Origin: JBBSGD01 sp038254435
Lineage (GTDB): Bacteria; Actinomycetota; CADDZG01; WHSQ01
Assembly: GCA_038254435.1 (NCBI GenBank)
Contig: JBBSGD010000008.1
Coordinates: 1-63,261, forward strand
Reading direction: 5' to 3'
Length of the DNA: 63,261 bases
The position numbers were made by a program, and so were the translations under genes. The notes beneath the pieces are model-generated. The model did not search any database. It was not told the DNA's origin and worked only from the letters and a program-made list of their open reading frames with translations. Below are positions 18,318 through 26,582 of this stretch, piece after piece (position 1 is the first letter of the stretch; each line of letters starts with the position of its first letter).

Positions 18318-19115
18318 ATGACCGATCAAGCTCTTCAACAGCGGCAAAGAGAGCTGTGGGCGTCCGGAGACCTGACTACTTTCGCGGCCCGGATCGTTAT
18401 CGTCAGCGAGCTGCTCTGTGAGACGGTCGACCTACGCGCCGGCGAACGAGTTCTCGATGTGGCTGCCGGCACGGGCAACACGGCCATAGCCGCGGCCCGC
18501 AGATGGTGCGATGTGATCGGAATCGATTTCGTCCCCGAGCTCCTCGACCGAGCTCGGGAGCGGGCGAGAGCAGAGAGCCTGGCCATCGAGTTTCGTCCGG
18601 GTGACGCGGAAGCCATTCCCTTCCCCGATGCATCGTTCGACGTGGTGCTGTCCACCTTCGGGGTGATGTTCGCGATGGATCAATCTCAAACGGCGGCGGA
18701 ACTCCTCAGGGTCTGCCGCCCCGGGGGCCGCATCGGACTTGCCAACTTCCCTCCGGACAGCCTTGCCGCCAGGTTCGCGCGGTCTGCTTCACGCTTGGCG
18801 CCGCCGGCCCGCGGGGTTCCCCCGCCCACGCTGTGGGGAACGGAGAAAGGGCTACGGAAATTATTCGGACCCGAAGCACGCATGGTGCTGACCGCGCAAA
18901 TAGTCCGGATGCGCTATCCGACTCCGCAAGCCGGGGTGGACTTCTTCCGTGCCCACTTCGGGCCCGTGCGAGAGACCTTTCAGGCCCTCAACCCGCCGCG
19001 CCAGGAGGAATTGGCGGAGGCGCTGGCCAAGCTCCTGTCCAAGGTGAACGTCTCGGGTGATCAGACGGTGGTCGCGCCGTGGAACTACGTCGAGGTCGTC
19101 GTTACGAAAGCGTGA
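18318..19115 (+). CDS. SAM-dependent methyltransferase
   Basis: This 265-residue class I methyltransferase has motif I VLDVAAGTGNTAIAAA near residue 45, an acidic motif II (GIDFVPELLDRA), FRPGDAEAIPFPDASFD (motif III region) and RPGGRIGLANF. The best guess is small-molecule O- or C-methylation. Its place between the halogenase and the carrier protein makes it a tailoring enzyme candidate. It starts 105 bases from the divergent DUF3179 gene, so a shared promoter region is likely. Confidence 0.85.
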   Translation: MTDQALQQRQRELWASGDLTTFAARIVIVSELLCETVDLRAGERVLDVAAGTGNTAIAAARRWCDVIGIDFVPELLDRARERARAESLAIEFRPGDAEAIPFPDASFDVVLSTFGVMFAMDQSQTAAELLRVCRPGGRIGLANFPPDSLAARFARSASRLAPPARGVPPPTLWGTEKGLRKLFGPEARMVLTAQIVRMRYPTPQAGVDFFRAHFGPVRETFQALNPPRQEELAEALAKLLSKVNVSGDQTVVAPWNYVEVVVTKA

Positions 19116-19137
19116 TTTACCCAGCTACCCGATCAGT

Positions 19138-19395
19138 TCAGCTGGGTTCCGGGGCGGCCAGCTTTCGCTGCACGAAGGACGCCACCGTCGCAATCGACTC
19201 GAAGTGTTCGTCGACGAACTCGTCCATCTCGAAGGTGAGGTCGTACTTCTCTTCGAGGAAAAAGACCAGCTGCATCATGGCCCAGGAGTCGAGCAGGCCG
19301 TTGGTGAGAACCGTGCTGGGCGGCAAGCTCTCCTCTTCGTCCTCTAACAGCTCCCGTGCGACGTAGGATCCCACTTCCTGCTCGATCTCACTCAT
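19138..19395 (-). CDS. Free-standing acyl carrier protein
   Basis: This 85-residue acidic protein is a discrete carrier protein: NGLLDSWAMMQLVFFLEEKY places the phosphopantetheine-bearing Ser in LDSW, the equivalent of the usual DSL motif, followed by the helix II pattern. Downstream helices (FVDEHFESIATVASFV) fit. The start is MSEIEQEV; an upstream extension is not acidic and not homologous. Carrier proteins of this kind hold aryl or acyl groups for halogenases, ligases and transferases. It is convergent with the methyltransferase gene. Confidence 0.88.
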   Translation of the reverse strand: MSEIEQEVGSYVARELLEDEEESLPPSTVLTNGLLDSWAMMQLVFFLEEKYDLTFEMDEFVDEHFESIATVASFVQRKLAAPEPS

Positions 19396-19575
19396 TGGAC
19401 TCTCCCTTGATTGGAAGCAGGAGCCTCGTGCGCTGCCCCCGGTAGTTGCCCCCGCGCACATCCCCGCGCAGGGTCACAAACAGCATACGCGCTGCTGGCC
19501 CCGCGCGACGGGGGATGAAGTGCAGGAGATAGACTTTACTGGAGAGGGCGGAAGGGGGTTTATGACGGGAGAGCA

Positions 19576-20175
19576 ATGTCGGAGAGAGATCAGGCCTGGG
19601 TCCAGCTTCCCAGCGAGGAAGCGATACGTGCCCAGCTGCCCCCTGGATATCCCTACGACTTCGGCTTCGTGGCCGGAATGTCCCGCTTGTCACGTGCTCA
19701 CCCGGAGATCGGGGAGGCCTACGGCGCTCTCTTCAGACAGATCATGTTCGCGCCGGGGGCGCTCAGCCGAGCGGAACGAGAGATGGTGGCGGGGGTCGCG
19801 GCGGCTGCCCAGGACTGCCATTACTGAACGCAGTCTCACGCAGAGTTTCTGCGCGTCGAGGGCGGCTCGCCAGAGTTGTCGAATGCCATAAAGACTCGCC
19901 GCTGGAGGGACCTCGACAGTCTTTCAGCACGCGAGCGCGCACTTTGCGAAGTGGCCGAGAAACTCAGCGTCACGCCCACGAAGATGACGCGCGGCGACTG
20001 GGAGCCGCTTAGGCAGCTTGGGTTCGACGACAGGGCCTGTCTCGAAGTCGGTCACATCGTCGGTATGTTCAACTACCTCACGCGTCTCGCGGACGGTTTC
20101 GGTTTGCAATTGGATCCAGAGATCGAGAGAGCGGGCGCCAGCGCAACACCCTTGCAGCGCAGGAGTTCCCCGTAG
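19576..20175 (+). CDS. AhpD-like peroxidase, candidate selenoprotein (C-x-x-Sec)
   Basis: One frame of 199 codons is continuous except for TGA at 19825-19827 (codon 84). Before it comes LSRAEREMVAGVAAAAQDCHY; directly after it TQSHAEFLR, and the remainder (WEPLRQLGFDDRACLEVGH, NYLTRLADGF) is the second half of the carboxymuconolactone decarboxylase/AhpD family. In that family the site reads C-x-x-C-x-x-x-H; here Cys 81, TGA 84 and His 88 match exactly. A hairpin begins 12 bases after the TGA (19839-19853). The simplest reading is selenocysteine at the redox centre of a thiol peroxidase. The TAG-free, intact downstream frame argues against a dead gene. A similar TGA occurs at 35873-35875. Confidence 0.8.
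19839..19853 (+). promoter_or_regulatory. Candidate bacterial SECIS hairpin
   Basis: CGCAGA pairs perfectly with TCTGCG around a GTT loop. The loop lies 18-20 bases after the TGA, and an outer CTC/GAG pairing can extend the stem. Bacterial SECIS elements are short stem-loops just after the UGA with a G early in the apical loop, which fits. Confidence 0.5.
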
Positions 20176-20202
20176 CCCGAACGGCGCGCTGCTCTGGGGG
20201 CT

Positions 20203-21726
20203 TCAGCGCATGGAGCGCAGCATGAATCGCTGGAGCTTCCCGCTGGGAGTGCGAGGGAGATCCTCCCGGACCTCATAATCCGTTGGGGTTTTCGCGCGGG
20301 CGAGGCGAGACTTGCACAGCGATCTCACTTCGGCGACGAGCTTGCTGTCGTCCCGCTGGGATGCGAGCACTGCCTTCAGGACGGGAATCCCGCTGCCGTC
20401 GTCGGCCGCGACGACCGCAGCATCGTTCACATCTGGGTGCGAGCGCAGAACGTCTTCTATCTCGGCCGGTGCCAGCCAGATGCCCCCGAGCTTGATCAGG
20501 TCGTCCAGCCTGCCTTCGTGGTAGAGCCGTCCCTCGGCCACCCTGACACGGTCGCCCGTCCGCACCCAACCATCGCGGCGCATCCGGTTCGTGAGCTCCG
20601 GCCGTCTCCAATACCCGGCGAAAAGCGTCGGCCCTTTGACCCACAGTTCCCCGCTAACGCCCTCGGGCACCGGGTCGCCGCCCTCGTCCGTTACCTCGAT
20701 GTTGTAACCGCTCAGGGGACGGCCGGCGCTGCCGGCAACGACGTCACCCGGGTGGTTGTTGGTGACGTGGTGCAGGGCCTCAGTCGAACCCAACCCGTCG
20801 AGCAGCGGGAGCGCGAAGCGCTCCTTGAAGGCATCGAAGAGAGGCCGGCTCAAAGCTTCCCCGGCGCTGAGCACGATGCGGGCCGAAGACGGGAGTGAGG
20901 CCTCGGACAAGCGCGCGTAGCCGCCGAAGAAGGAGGGGACTCCGAAGATGACCGTCGGGCGGGCGGCAGACATCAGCTCGTTGACGCGGCCAGGAATGGC
21001 GGGACCCTCGTTGATGATCACGCACGCTCCGGCGGCGGCCGGCAGGTATACGGAGTTGCCCAACCCGTAGGCGAAGAACATCTTCGACACGGAAAGGACG
21101 CGGTCGTCGGGCTGCATCTCGATCACCTGGTCCGAAAGCGCCGAAGGGGCGGCCCTGAGGTTGCGGTGGCGGTGCATGACGGCCTTGGGCAGGCCGGTCG
21201 TACCCGAGGTGTAGAGCCATAGGGCGATGTCGTCCTCGGTAGTGGGGGAGGCGGTCAGCGAGCCCGAGCCGGCGCACAGATCGCTCCAGACCAGGACCCC
21301 TTTCGACCCTCGCTGCTCCACGAGAACGACTCGGGCGCCGGTCTCTTCTGCTGCGGCGAGGACCTGGGTGGCGGAGGATCGATCGCAGATGACGGCAGCC
21401 GCCGCGCTGTCCGAGAGAATGAAGTGCACGTCTGCCGCCGTCATCCCCTGAGCTATCGGGACCGGGACGAGCCCTGCTTTGATGGCGCCCCAGAAGGCGA
21501 AGACGAACTCGGCCCGATCCCGCAGGGAGAGGATGACGCGGGCACCGGGGTCGAGCCCTTCCCCGAGCAGACCGGCGCCGGCAGCATCTGCTGCGGCGCA
21601 AGCCTCTTCGTAAGTCCATTCTCGTGCTGCCGTCGTGAGGTAGGGCCTGGCGCCTCGCCCCGCCTCGAGGTTCCGGCTCAGGAGCTCGATGGCGTTGTAT
21701 GGGCGCGCCCCCGGCGGTCCGCTCAT
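20203..21726 (-). CDS. Benzoate-CoA ligase family acyl-activating enzyme
   Basis: This 507-residue ANL-superfamily enzyme has the AMP-binding signature YTSGTTGLPKAVMH, the YGLGNSVYLPAAAG segment characteristic of benzoate-CoA ligases, a GYWRRPE/TGDR hinge region and the C-terminal Lys region (RTPSGKLQR). It should adenylate an aromatic acid and transfer it to CoA or to a carrier thiol. Its ATG overlaps the stop of the chorismate-lyase fusion gene (ATGA), which would supply 4-hydroxybenzoate. With the ACP 800 bases away, loading of the carrier protein is a reasonable inference. Confidence 0.88.
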   Translation of the reverse strand: MSGPPGARPYNAIELLSRNLEAGRGARPYLTTAAREWTYEEACAAADAAGAGLLGEGLDPGARVILSLRDRAEFVFAFWGAIKAGLVPVPIAQGMTAADVHFILSDSAAAAVICDRSSATQVLAAAEETGARVVLVEQRGSKGVLVWSDLCAGSGSLTASPTTEDDIALWLYTSGTTGLPKAVMHRHRNLRAAPSALSDQVIEMQPDDRVLSVSKMFFAYGLGNSVYLPAAAGACVIINEGPAIPGRVNELMSAARPTVIFGVPSFFGGYARLSEASLPSSARIVLSAGEALSRPLFDAFKERFALPLLDGLGSTEALHHVTNNHPGDVVAGSAGRPLSGYNIEVTDEGGDPVPEGVSGELWVKGPTLFAGYWRRPELTNRMRRDGWVRTGDRVRVAEGRLYHEGRLDDLIKLGGIWLAPAEIEDVLRSHPDVNDAAVVAADDGSGIPVLKAVLASQRDDSKLVAEVRSLCKSRLARAKTPTDYEVREDLPRTPSGKLQRFMLRSMR

Positions 21727-23381
21727 GTCTTCGTCCCTTCCCGGGTGGTGACGGAGGCGAGAAGTCGTTGCCACGTCAGGGTGGGGAGTGCCTCGATGAC
21801 GAGAAAGCCGACGCGACCCGACGTAGAGGCGATGTAGCGGCGCCAAACATAGGGATGAAGCGCGTTGTCAAGGTGACCCTCCCTGAGCGCGGCGTCCAGG
21901 GGGCCGGCATCGGCGCCGGTACCAAAGGCGAAGCCGAATTTGTCTATGGCACTCGCCGCGAAGAGCTCGCCGAGGTTGAGCTGCTCGGCCTGGAGCCGGG
22001 CCAAGACGGTGCCGTCGACTCTGGCGAAGTCCACATACGAGAGATTGTGGGTGACCGTGAGCCGGTCCAGCTTGTAGCTCGTCCAGCGAACGAGAAGGTC
22101 ACCCTCCGGTTTGAGGAGCCAGGTCAGCCAGCGCTGATAGGGAGGGCTGATCCGCTTCTGGTTGATGACCTCGAGTTTCGGGGTGATCTCCGTTGCAGAA
22201 CGAATGGCGTCCGCTAGGGTTCCATCCAGCCTGTGGAGAACGTCGACGGCGGAAGCGGCCGGCTCCTCCCGCTTGGCGTTCCTGCTTCTCTTCTGCTTCA
22301 CGAGTAGGGGAGGGGACGGTGCCTCCTCACCTTCGGGGAGCGCAGGGTTCATCACCCGCCCCACGGCTGCGGCCACGCGGGCCATGTCGTGGAGCGACGC
22401 CCGGCATTGCTCCGGCGCCAGACGACCGCCGGAGTACGACGCGTCGCCGGCAACCGGCAGCAGCACGCCGTCGGCGCCGGCTGCGATCGCGGCGCACGCC
22501 GTGGCTGCGATCGCTGAGTTGTGCTCAGAGCATCCGCTCACATCGGCGATGACGGGGAGATGGGTGAGGCGCTTGAGCAGGAGCAAGGCATTTATCTCGA
22601 AGCGCGGCCCCCAAGCCGGCCGGGCCGCGGCTCCTTCGCAGAGGGCAACCCGTCCGTTGCCCCCCGCGAGCACGTACTCGGCCGCCAGCAGGAACTCCTC
22701 GATGGTCGCCCCCTGCCCCCTGCGAAGCACGACGGGCACGCCCACCTGGCCCAAGGCTCGTAGCAGATCGAAGTTCTGCATGTCGCGACCCTCTATCTGG
22801 AACATGTCGGCGATCGAGTGTGCTTCCTCCAGCGCTCGCCTGTCGGTTACTCCTACGCTGAGCGCCACACCGCATTCCAAGGCGGCATCCCTCGCCGCGA
22901 GCAGATCGACACGCCCGGATGCCCCCGTGCCCCAGGAGCCGTGACTCCCTGCGTGCCACACCGCGCCGCCGGCGCGCCGTGCGCTGTCCGCGGCGTGGCG
23001 GGGGCCGGACTCATCCCTGCCTCGCTCGCTGCCGACGTCGATGAGCGTTACCACCGGCGCCGTGGATCCGATGCTCAATCGCCCCCCCGCAGGCAGGGTC
23101 CCTCGAATGTCGAAAGAGCTGTGGTCGCCGGTGGTCTCGAGACTGGCGAGCGGATAGGGAGACGAGATGAAGCGGACCCGCGAGGCATGGGGAGCTCCTC
23201 GAAAATCGCCGGCCATCTTCTCATCGGCACCTTCGGGCACCGCCAGCACCGCCCACCCGTCCCCCCGGGTGACACGCGCCGTCAGGCCGCAGTCCTCGGC
23301 GTGGCCCAGAGCGGCCTCGAGCTCCTCCGGCCGTGCGGCGTCGTCGAACATCACCGTCAGGGCTCCGCCGGCCGCCGTCAT
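21723..23381 (-). CDS. DAHP-synthase-like domain fused to a chorismate-lyase-like domain
   Basis: This 552-residue protein has three parts. Residues about 1-100 resemble the ferredoxin-like regulatory domain of type I-beta DAHP synthases. Residues about 105-345 follow the DAHP synthase barrel (QIEGRDMQNFDLLRALG, ATIEEFLLAAEYVL), but the metal and PEP motifs are lost: GPCS reads IDVGS, KPRTSP reads GSHGSWG and DPSHGTG reads DVSGCSEH. The last about 175 residues match the DUF98/chorismate pyruvate-lyase fold (DGTLADAI, LLVRWTSYKLD, FAASAIDKFGFAFGTG). It probably makes 4-hydroxybenzoate from chorismate with a regulatory or scaffolding pseudo-DAHP-synthase. ATGA overlaps join it to the genes on both sides. 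Confidence 0.75.
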   Translation of the reverse strand: MTAAGGALTVMFDDAARPEELEAALGHAEDCGLTARVTRGDGWAVLAVPEGADEKMAGDFRGAPHASRVRFISSPYPLASLETTGDHSSFDIRGTLPAGGRLSIGSTAPVVTLIDVGSERGRDESGPRHAADSARRAGGAVWHAGSHGSWGTGASGRVDLLAARDAALECGVALSVGVTDRRALEEAHSIADMFQIEGRDMQNFDLLRALGQVGVPVVLRRGQGATIEEFLLAAEYVLAGGNGRVALCEGAAARPAWGPRFEINALLLLKRLTHLPVIADVSGCSEHNSAIAATACAAIAAGADGVLLPVAGDASYSGGRLAPEQCRASLHDMARVAAAVGRVMNPALPEGEEAPSPPLLVKQKRSRNAKREEPAASAVDVLHRLDGTLADAIRSATEITPKLEVINQKRISPPYQRWLTWLLKPEGDLLVRWTSYKLDRLTVTHNLSYVDFARVDGTVLARLQAEQLNLGELFAASAIDKFGFAFGTGADAGPLDAALREGHLDNALHPYVWRRYIASTSGRVGFLVIEALPTLTWQRLLASVTTREGTKT

Positions 23382-24190
23382 GTCTCGCGTCCCACCGCGG
23401 CGGCGATGCTTCGAACAGACCGCATGAATTCAGTGAAGTCCTCTGTCGGCAGTGACTGAAAACCATCGGAGAGAGCGCGGGCCGGGTGAGGATGCACCTC
23501 CACCATGATTCCGTCGGCCCCCGCAGCGATTCCCGCACATGCGGCCGCTTGGACGAGGTCCGTCCTTCCCGTGCCGTGTGATGGGTCGACGACGACGGGA
23601 AGTCCCGAAAGCAGTTTCATCTCAGCGATGGCGGTTATGTCGAGAGTGTTGCGGAGGGACGGCTCCGAGGTTCGGCTTCCGCGTTCGCACACCGCGACGG
23701 CTTCATTTCCGAATCCCACGAGGGACTCCGCCGCCGTGACCAACTCCTCGACCGGCGCGGTCATGCCGCGCTTGAGGAGTATGGGTCGGCCTGCGTCGGC
23801 GACAGCCTGGAGCAGGGGGCGGTTGGCCATGTTTCTGGCCCCGATCTGGATCATGTCCGCATATCGGGTGATGGCGGGCACGTCGTCAACGGTGAGCGCC
23901 TCGGTCACGACCCCCATGCTCAGCTCGTCGGCCACTGCGCGCATGATCTCCAGGCCCTCTTGTCCCAGTCCTTGAAAGGCATATGGAGAGGTGCGGGGCT
24001 TGAAGGCTCCACCGCGTAACAGATCGGCTCCGGCCGAGTGGACCGCCATTGCCGCCGCTCGGTACTGTTCGAAGCTCTCGACCGAACAGGGACCGGCGAC
24101 GACGAAGAGGGGCCCGCCCGATGCAATGCGCACGCCGACAACCTCGAATCCGGCATCCACACGACGTGAAGGAAGAGAGGCCGTGCTCAT
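23378..24190 (-). CDS. aroF: 3-deoxy-7-phosphoheptulonate (DAHP) synthase
   Basis: This 270-residue type I-beta DAHP synthase lacks the N-terminal regulatory domain. It has AGPCSVE (metal-binding Cys 35), GGAFKPRTSPYAFQG for phosphoenolpyruvate, QIGARNM, ILLKRGM, DPSHGTG and MVEVHPHPARALSD, so all catalytic residues are present. It condenses PEP and erythrose 4-phosphate, the first step of the shikimate pathway. As first gene of a three-gene overlapping operon with a chorismate-lyase fusion and an aryl-activating enzyme, it looks like a dedicated, probably feedback-insensitive copy that feeds the pathway. Confidence 0.92.
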   Translation of the reverse strand: MSTASLPSRRVDAGFEVVGVRIASGGPLFVVAGPCSVESFEQYRAAAMAVHSAGADLLRGGAFKPRTSPYAFQGLGQEGLEIMRAVADELSMGVVTEALTVDDVPAITRYADMIQIGARNMANRPLLQAVADAGRPILLKRGMTAPVEELVTAAESLVGFGNEAVAVCERGSRTSEPSLRNTLDITAIAEMKLLSGLPVVVDPSHGTGRTDLVQAAACAGIAAGADGIMVEVHPHPARALSDGFQSLPTEDFTEFMRSVRSIAAAVGRET

Positions 24191-24310
24191 CGCGCCTTCG
24201 CCCTCCCCAGCGCGGCTGGGCTCGAACCCATGAGGGTGGACGGCAACTGCCCTAACTCACGACGCGTGGGAAAGTTGCGCATGCGCCTTCCTGTTCCGCC
24301 CCCCCTCTGG

Positions 24311-25300
24311 ATGGGAGACACTACCATCAGCCCCGGCTGGTGGGGTGCTCGCCGCAGGTCCGCAGGGGGGCCGGACGACTCCCCCGCCCGCCCGCGGCGC
24401 AGGGCTTCCCTCTCTGGCTTCGTCCTGCTTGCTCTGCTACTGCCGGCGTGCTTCGCGTCCGCGCCGCAGTCGCCTTCGCCCAACCGACCGGCGGCGGAGC
24501 GAACCTCTCAGCAAGACATCACGTACCGGGGTAGGACATTCCGGGTGGTCAGGAACATCGTCTACGCACGCCACGACGGCGTGACCCTCGGGCTCGATGT
24601 CTACCGGCCGGCGGGCGGCAAGGATCTCCCCGCGGTGCTCGACATTCACGGCGGGGGATGGTTCTCGGGTAGTCGGAGGGACGAGACTCTCTCGCCGCTG
24701 GGACTGGCTTACCGCGACTTCGTGGTCTTCGCTTCCGACTATCGCCTGGCCTGCGGCGACCGGAGCCGGCCGCTGTGTGGCTATCACTACCGGGCTCCCT
24801 TGCGAGACGTGCGCGCGGCACTCGAGTGGGTCAGAGCGCACGGCGCGGAATTTCAGGCTCGGACGGGGTCGGTTGGTGCGGCGGGAACAAGCGCCGGCGC
24901 GCATCTGGCCCAGATGCTCGGCGTAACGGGCAACGCGGGAGGAGGGCGCGCCGACGCGGTCGTCTCGTGGTCCGGTTCCAGCAAGCTTGCCGTTCGGGCG
25001 AGATCGCCCAAGAGCTTCGCTGTGGTCGCCGACTATTTGGGATGCCGACTTCGCCGGTGCGCTAGCCGTTGGCGGCGCATGTCTCCCATCGCTCACGTTT
25101 CCCGAGACAGTGCCCCGATGATGCTGGTGCAAAGCAAGCGCGATCCGATAGTGCCGGCGACGACGGCGCGCCACATGGCCCGGGCTCTCGAACGGAGGGG
25201 TGTGTCGGTCCAACTGCGGATGCGAGCAGGCAGCGTCCACGCCCACTTTGGCTCGCAGGTGCTGCAGGAGTCGGCCCGCTGGCTGCACCGTCACCTCTAA
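24311..25300 (+). CDS. Lipoprotein alpha/beta hydrolase (esterase) 4
   Basis: This esterase of about 329 residues has an N-terminal basic region and a lipobox (FVLLALLLPACF), so it is probably anchored to the outer membrane face. Core motifs are DIHGGGWFSG, nucleophile GTSAGA and a C-terminal His (GSVHAHFG). It is the most divergent of the five esterase copies and lacks the DKC/GCxxxxCP cysteine pattern, though LGCRLRRCA recalls it. The start could also be 24281 or 24230. It is divergent from the DAHP synthase operon. Confidence 0.8.
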   Translation: MGDTTISPGWWGARRRSAGGPDDSPARPRRRASLSGFVLLALLLPACFASAPQSPSPNRPAAERTSQQDITYRGRTFRVVRNIVYARHDGVTLGLDVYRPAGGKDLPAVLDIHGGGWFSGSRRDETLSPLGLAYRDFVVFASDYRLACGDRSRPLCGYHYRAPLRDVRAALEWVRAHGAEFQARTGSVGAAGTSAGAHLAQMLGVTGNAGGGRADAVVSWSGSSKLAVRARSPKSFAVVADYLGCRLRRCASRWRRMSPIAHVSRDSAPMMLVQSKRDPIVPATTARHMARALERRGVSVQLRMRAGSVHAHFGSQVLQESARWLHRHL

Positions 25301-25416
25301 TAGGACCGGCCGGTTAGTCTGGTCCCGATCCTCCTCACATCGCTCGGCCCCGGTTCGAGGGCCGGTTGTCACGCGGCGGGGAGGGCGTGGGGAAGCATGT
25401 GTCGCAGGGGAGGCGG

Positions 25417-26385
25417 ATGAGCATGGGGTCAAGAGGCTTTGCGATGTCGACTAGGCATTCTCTCGGAGGGGCCGGGTCCAACGCGCTCATAGGGCCGCTC
25501 GTCCTCTTCCTGACCGCGGCCGCCACGGTCTTGTTCGCGGCCGCCCCGCAGCCGGCGCGCGCGCTAGTCCTTCAAAAGGACATCACCTACAAGACCGTGG
25601 GCAACACCGCCCTCAAGCTGGACGTCCGTACCCCTGATGGCGTCGGCCCTTACCCTGCGATTCTCCTGATCCACGGCGGAAAGATGATCACCGGCGACAA
25701 ATGCCAGAAGAACCTTCTGACCCTGGAGCGCAAGTACGTCGCGGCGGGGTTTGTCGTCTATACGCCGAACTACCGGCTGGCTCCCGCCTATCCGAGCAAC
25801 CCGGCGCTGTCTCCCAAGGTGACCTGTACTGACGGCTCCGTTGTCGACGTGTCGCCCCTGCAGGGCAATGTATGGCCCGCGGGCCAGGATGACGTGATGG
25901 ACGCAATCGCCTGGGTCAGGGCGAGCGGCGCCAGCTACAAGACCGACACGACGAGAGTGTCGGCGGTCGGAACCTCCTCGGGTGGGACGTTCTCTTACAT
26001 GGCGGGTGCTCTGGGGACCGTCAACGTCTCGGTTGGATTGTCGAGTCCCACGTACTACGACGACACCTGGGGCTCTCCCTCGGAGCACGCCGACTATTTT
26101 GGATGCTCCTATCAGCAGTGCCCCGCCAACTGGCAGAGCGGATCGCCTCTGAATCATGTGTCATCGGCTTCTTCCTCCCCGACCGATATCTACAACTCGA
26201 GCAACGAGTCGCTACCGAGGAATCAGGCCGACACGTACTACTCGGCGCTCAGGGCCGCCGGAGTTGCCGCCCAGGAGACGATCATTCCCGGCAGCAAGCA
26301 CGCCACTACCTACGGCAACTACGTCCTCCCGGACGGCAAGACCGTTATCCAGCACACCATCGACTACATCCGACTGAACCAGTAG
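25417..26385 (+). CDS. Secreted alpha/beta hydrolase (esterase) 5
   Basis: This 322-residue protein has an export segment at about residues 25-48. It is close to esterase 1 along its whole length: DITYKTVGN, LIHGGKMITGDKC, VVDVSPLQGN, nucleophile GTSSGG, YFGCSYQQCP, ETIIPGSKHATTYG. The catalytic Ser, His and oxyanion glycines are all present. The ATG at 25417 has GGGGAGG upstream; ATGs at 25423 and 25444 are alternatives. With esterases 1 and 2 at the other edge, the family brackets the halogenase region. Confidence 0.85.
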   Translation: MSMGSRGFAMSTRHSLGGAGSNALIGPLVLFLTAAATVLFAAAPQPARALVLQKDITYKTVGNTALKLDVRTPDGVGPYPAILLIHGGKMITGDKCQKNLLTLERKYVAAGFVVYTPNYRLAPAYPSNPALSPKVTCTDGSVVDVSPLQGNVWPAGQDDVMDAIAWVRASGASYKTDTTRVSAVGTSSGGTFSYMAGALGTVNVSVGLSSPTYYDDTWGSPSEHADYFGCSYQQCPANWQSGSPLNHVSSASSSPTDIYNSSNESLPRNQADTYYSALRAAGVAAQETIIPGSKHATTYGNYVLPDGKTVIQHTIDYIRLNQ

Positions 26386-26405
26386 CCCCTTCCTCTGGAG
26401 GGGGC
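26385..26405 (+). terminator. Hairpin at the end of esterase 5
   Basis: GCCCCTTCC pairs with GGAGGGGGC around a TCT loop with one G-T wobble; it starts in the stop codon. No T-tract follows, so Rho-independent termination is only possible. Confidence 0.4.
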
Positions 26406-26526
26406 GAGACTTCCCTCCGGCGCGCGGGGGGATCAGTCCTTGAGACCTGCGGGGGTGGACCGGTCACCGGCCTGTTCCAGCTTTAGAGCCGGAAGCCCTC
26501 CTGGGAAGCCGGAAGGTAGCTCGCTA

Positions 26527-26534
26527 ACCGGAAC
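26527..26534. repeat. 8-bp target-site duplication, left
   Basis: ACCGGAAC directly before the IS1595-type element; the identical octamer follows the element at 28530-28537. Eight bases is the usual duplication length of this family. Confidence 0.9.
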
Positions 26535-26582
26535 GGGGAATATAAAGTTGACACATGTACATGCTTCTGGTAGTGTTTTCGC

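Noticed and set aside
18213..18347. N-terminal extension of the DUF3179 protein to 18347
   Set aside because: The extra residues are Arg-rich, not conserved in type, and would overlap the start of the divergent methyltransferase.
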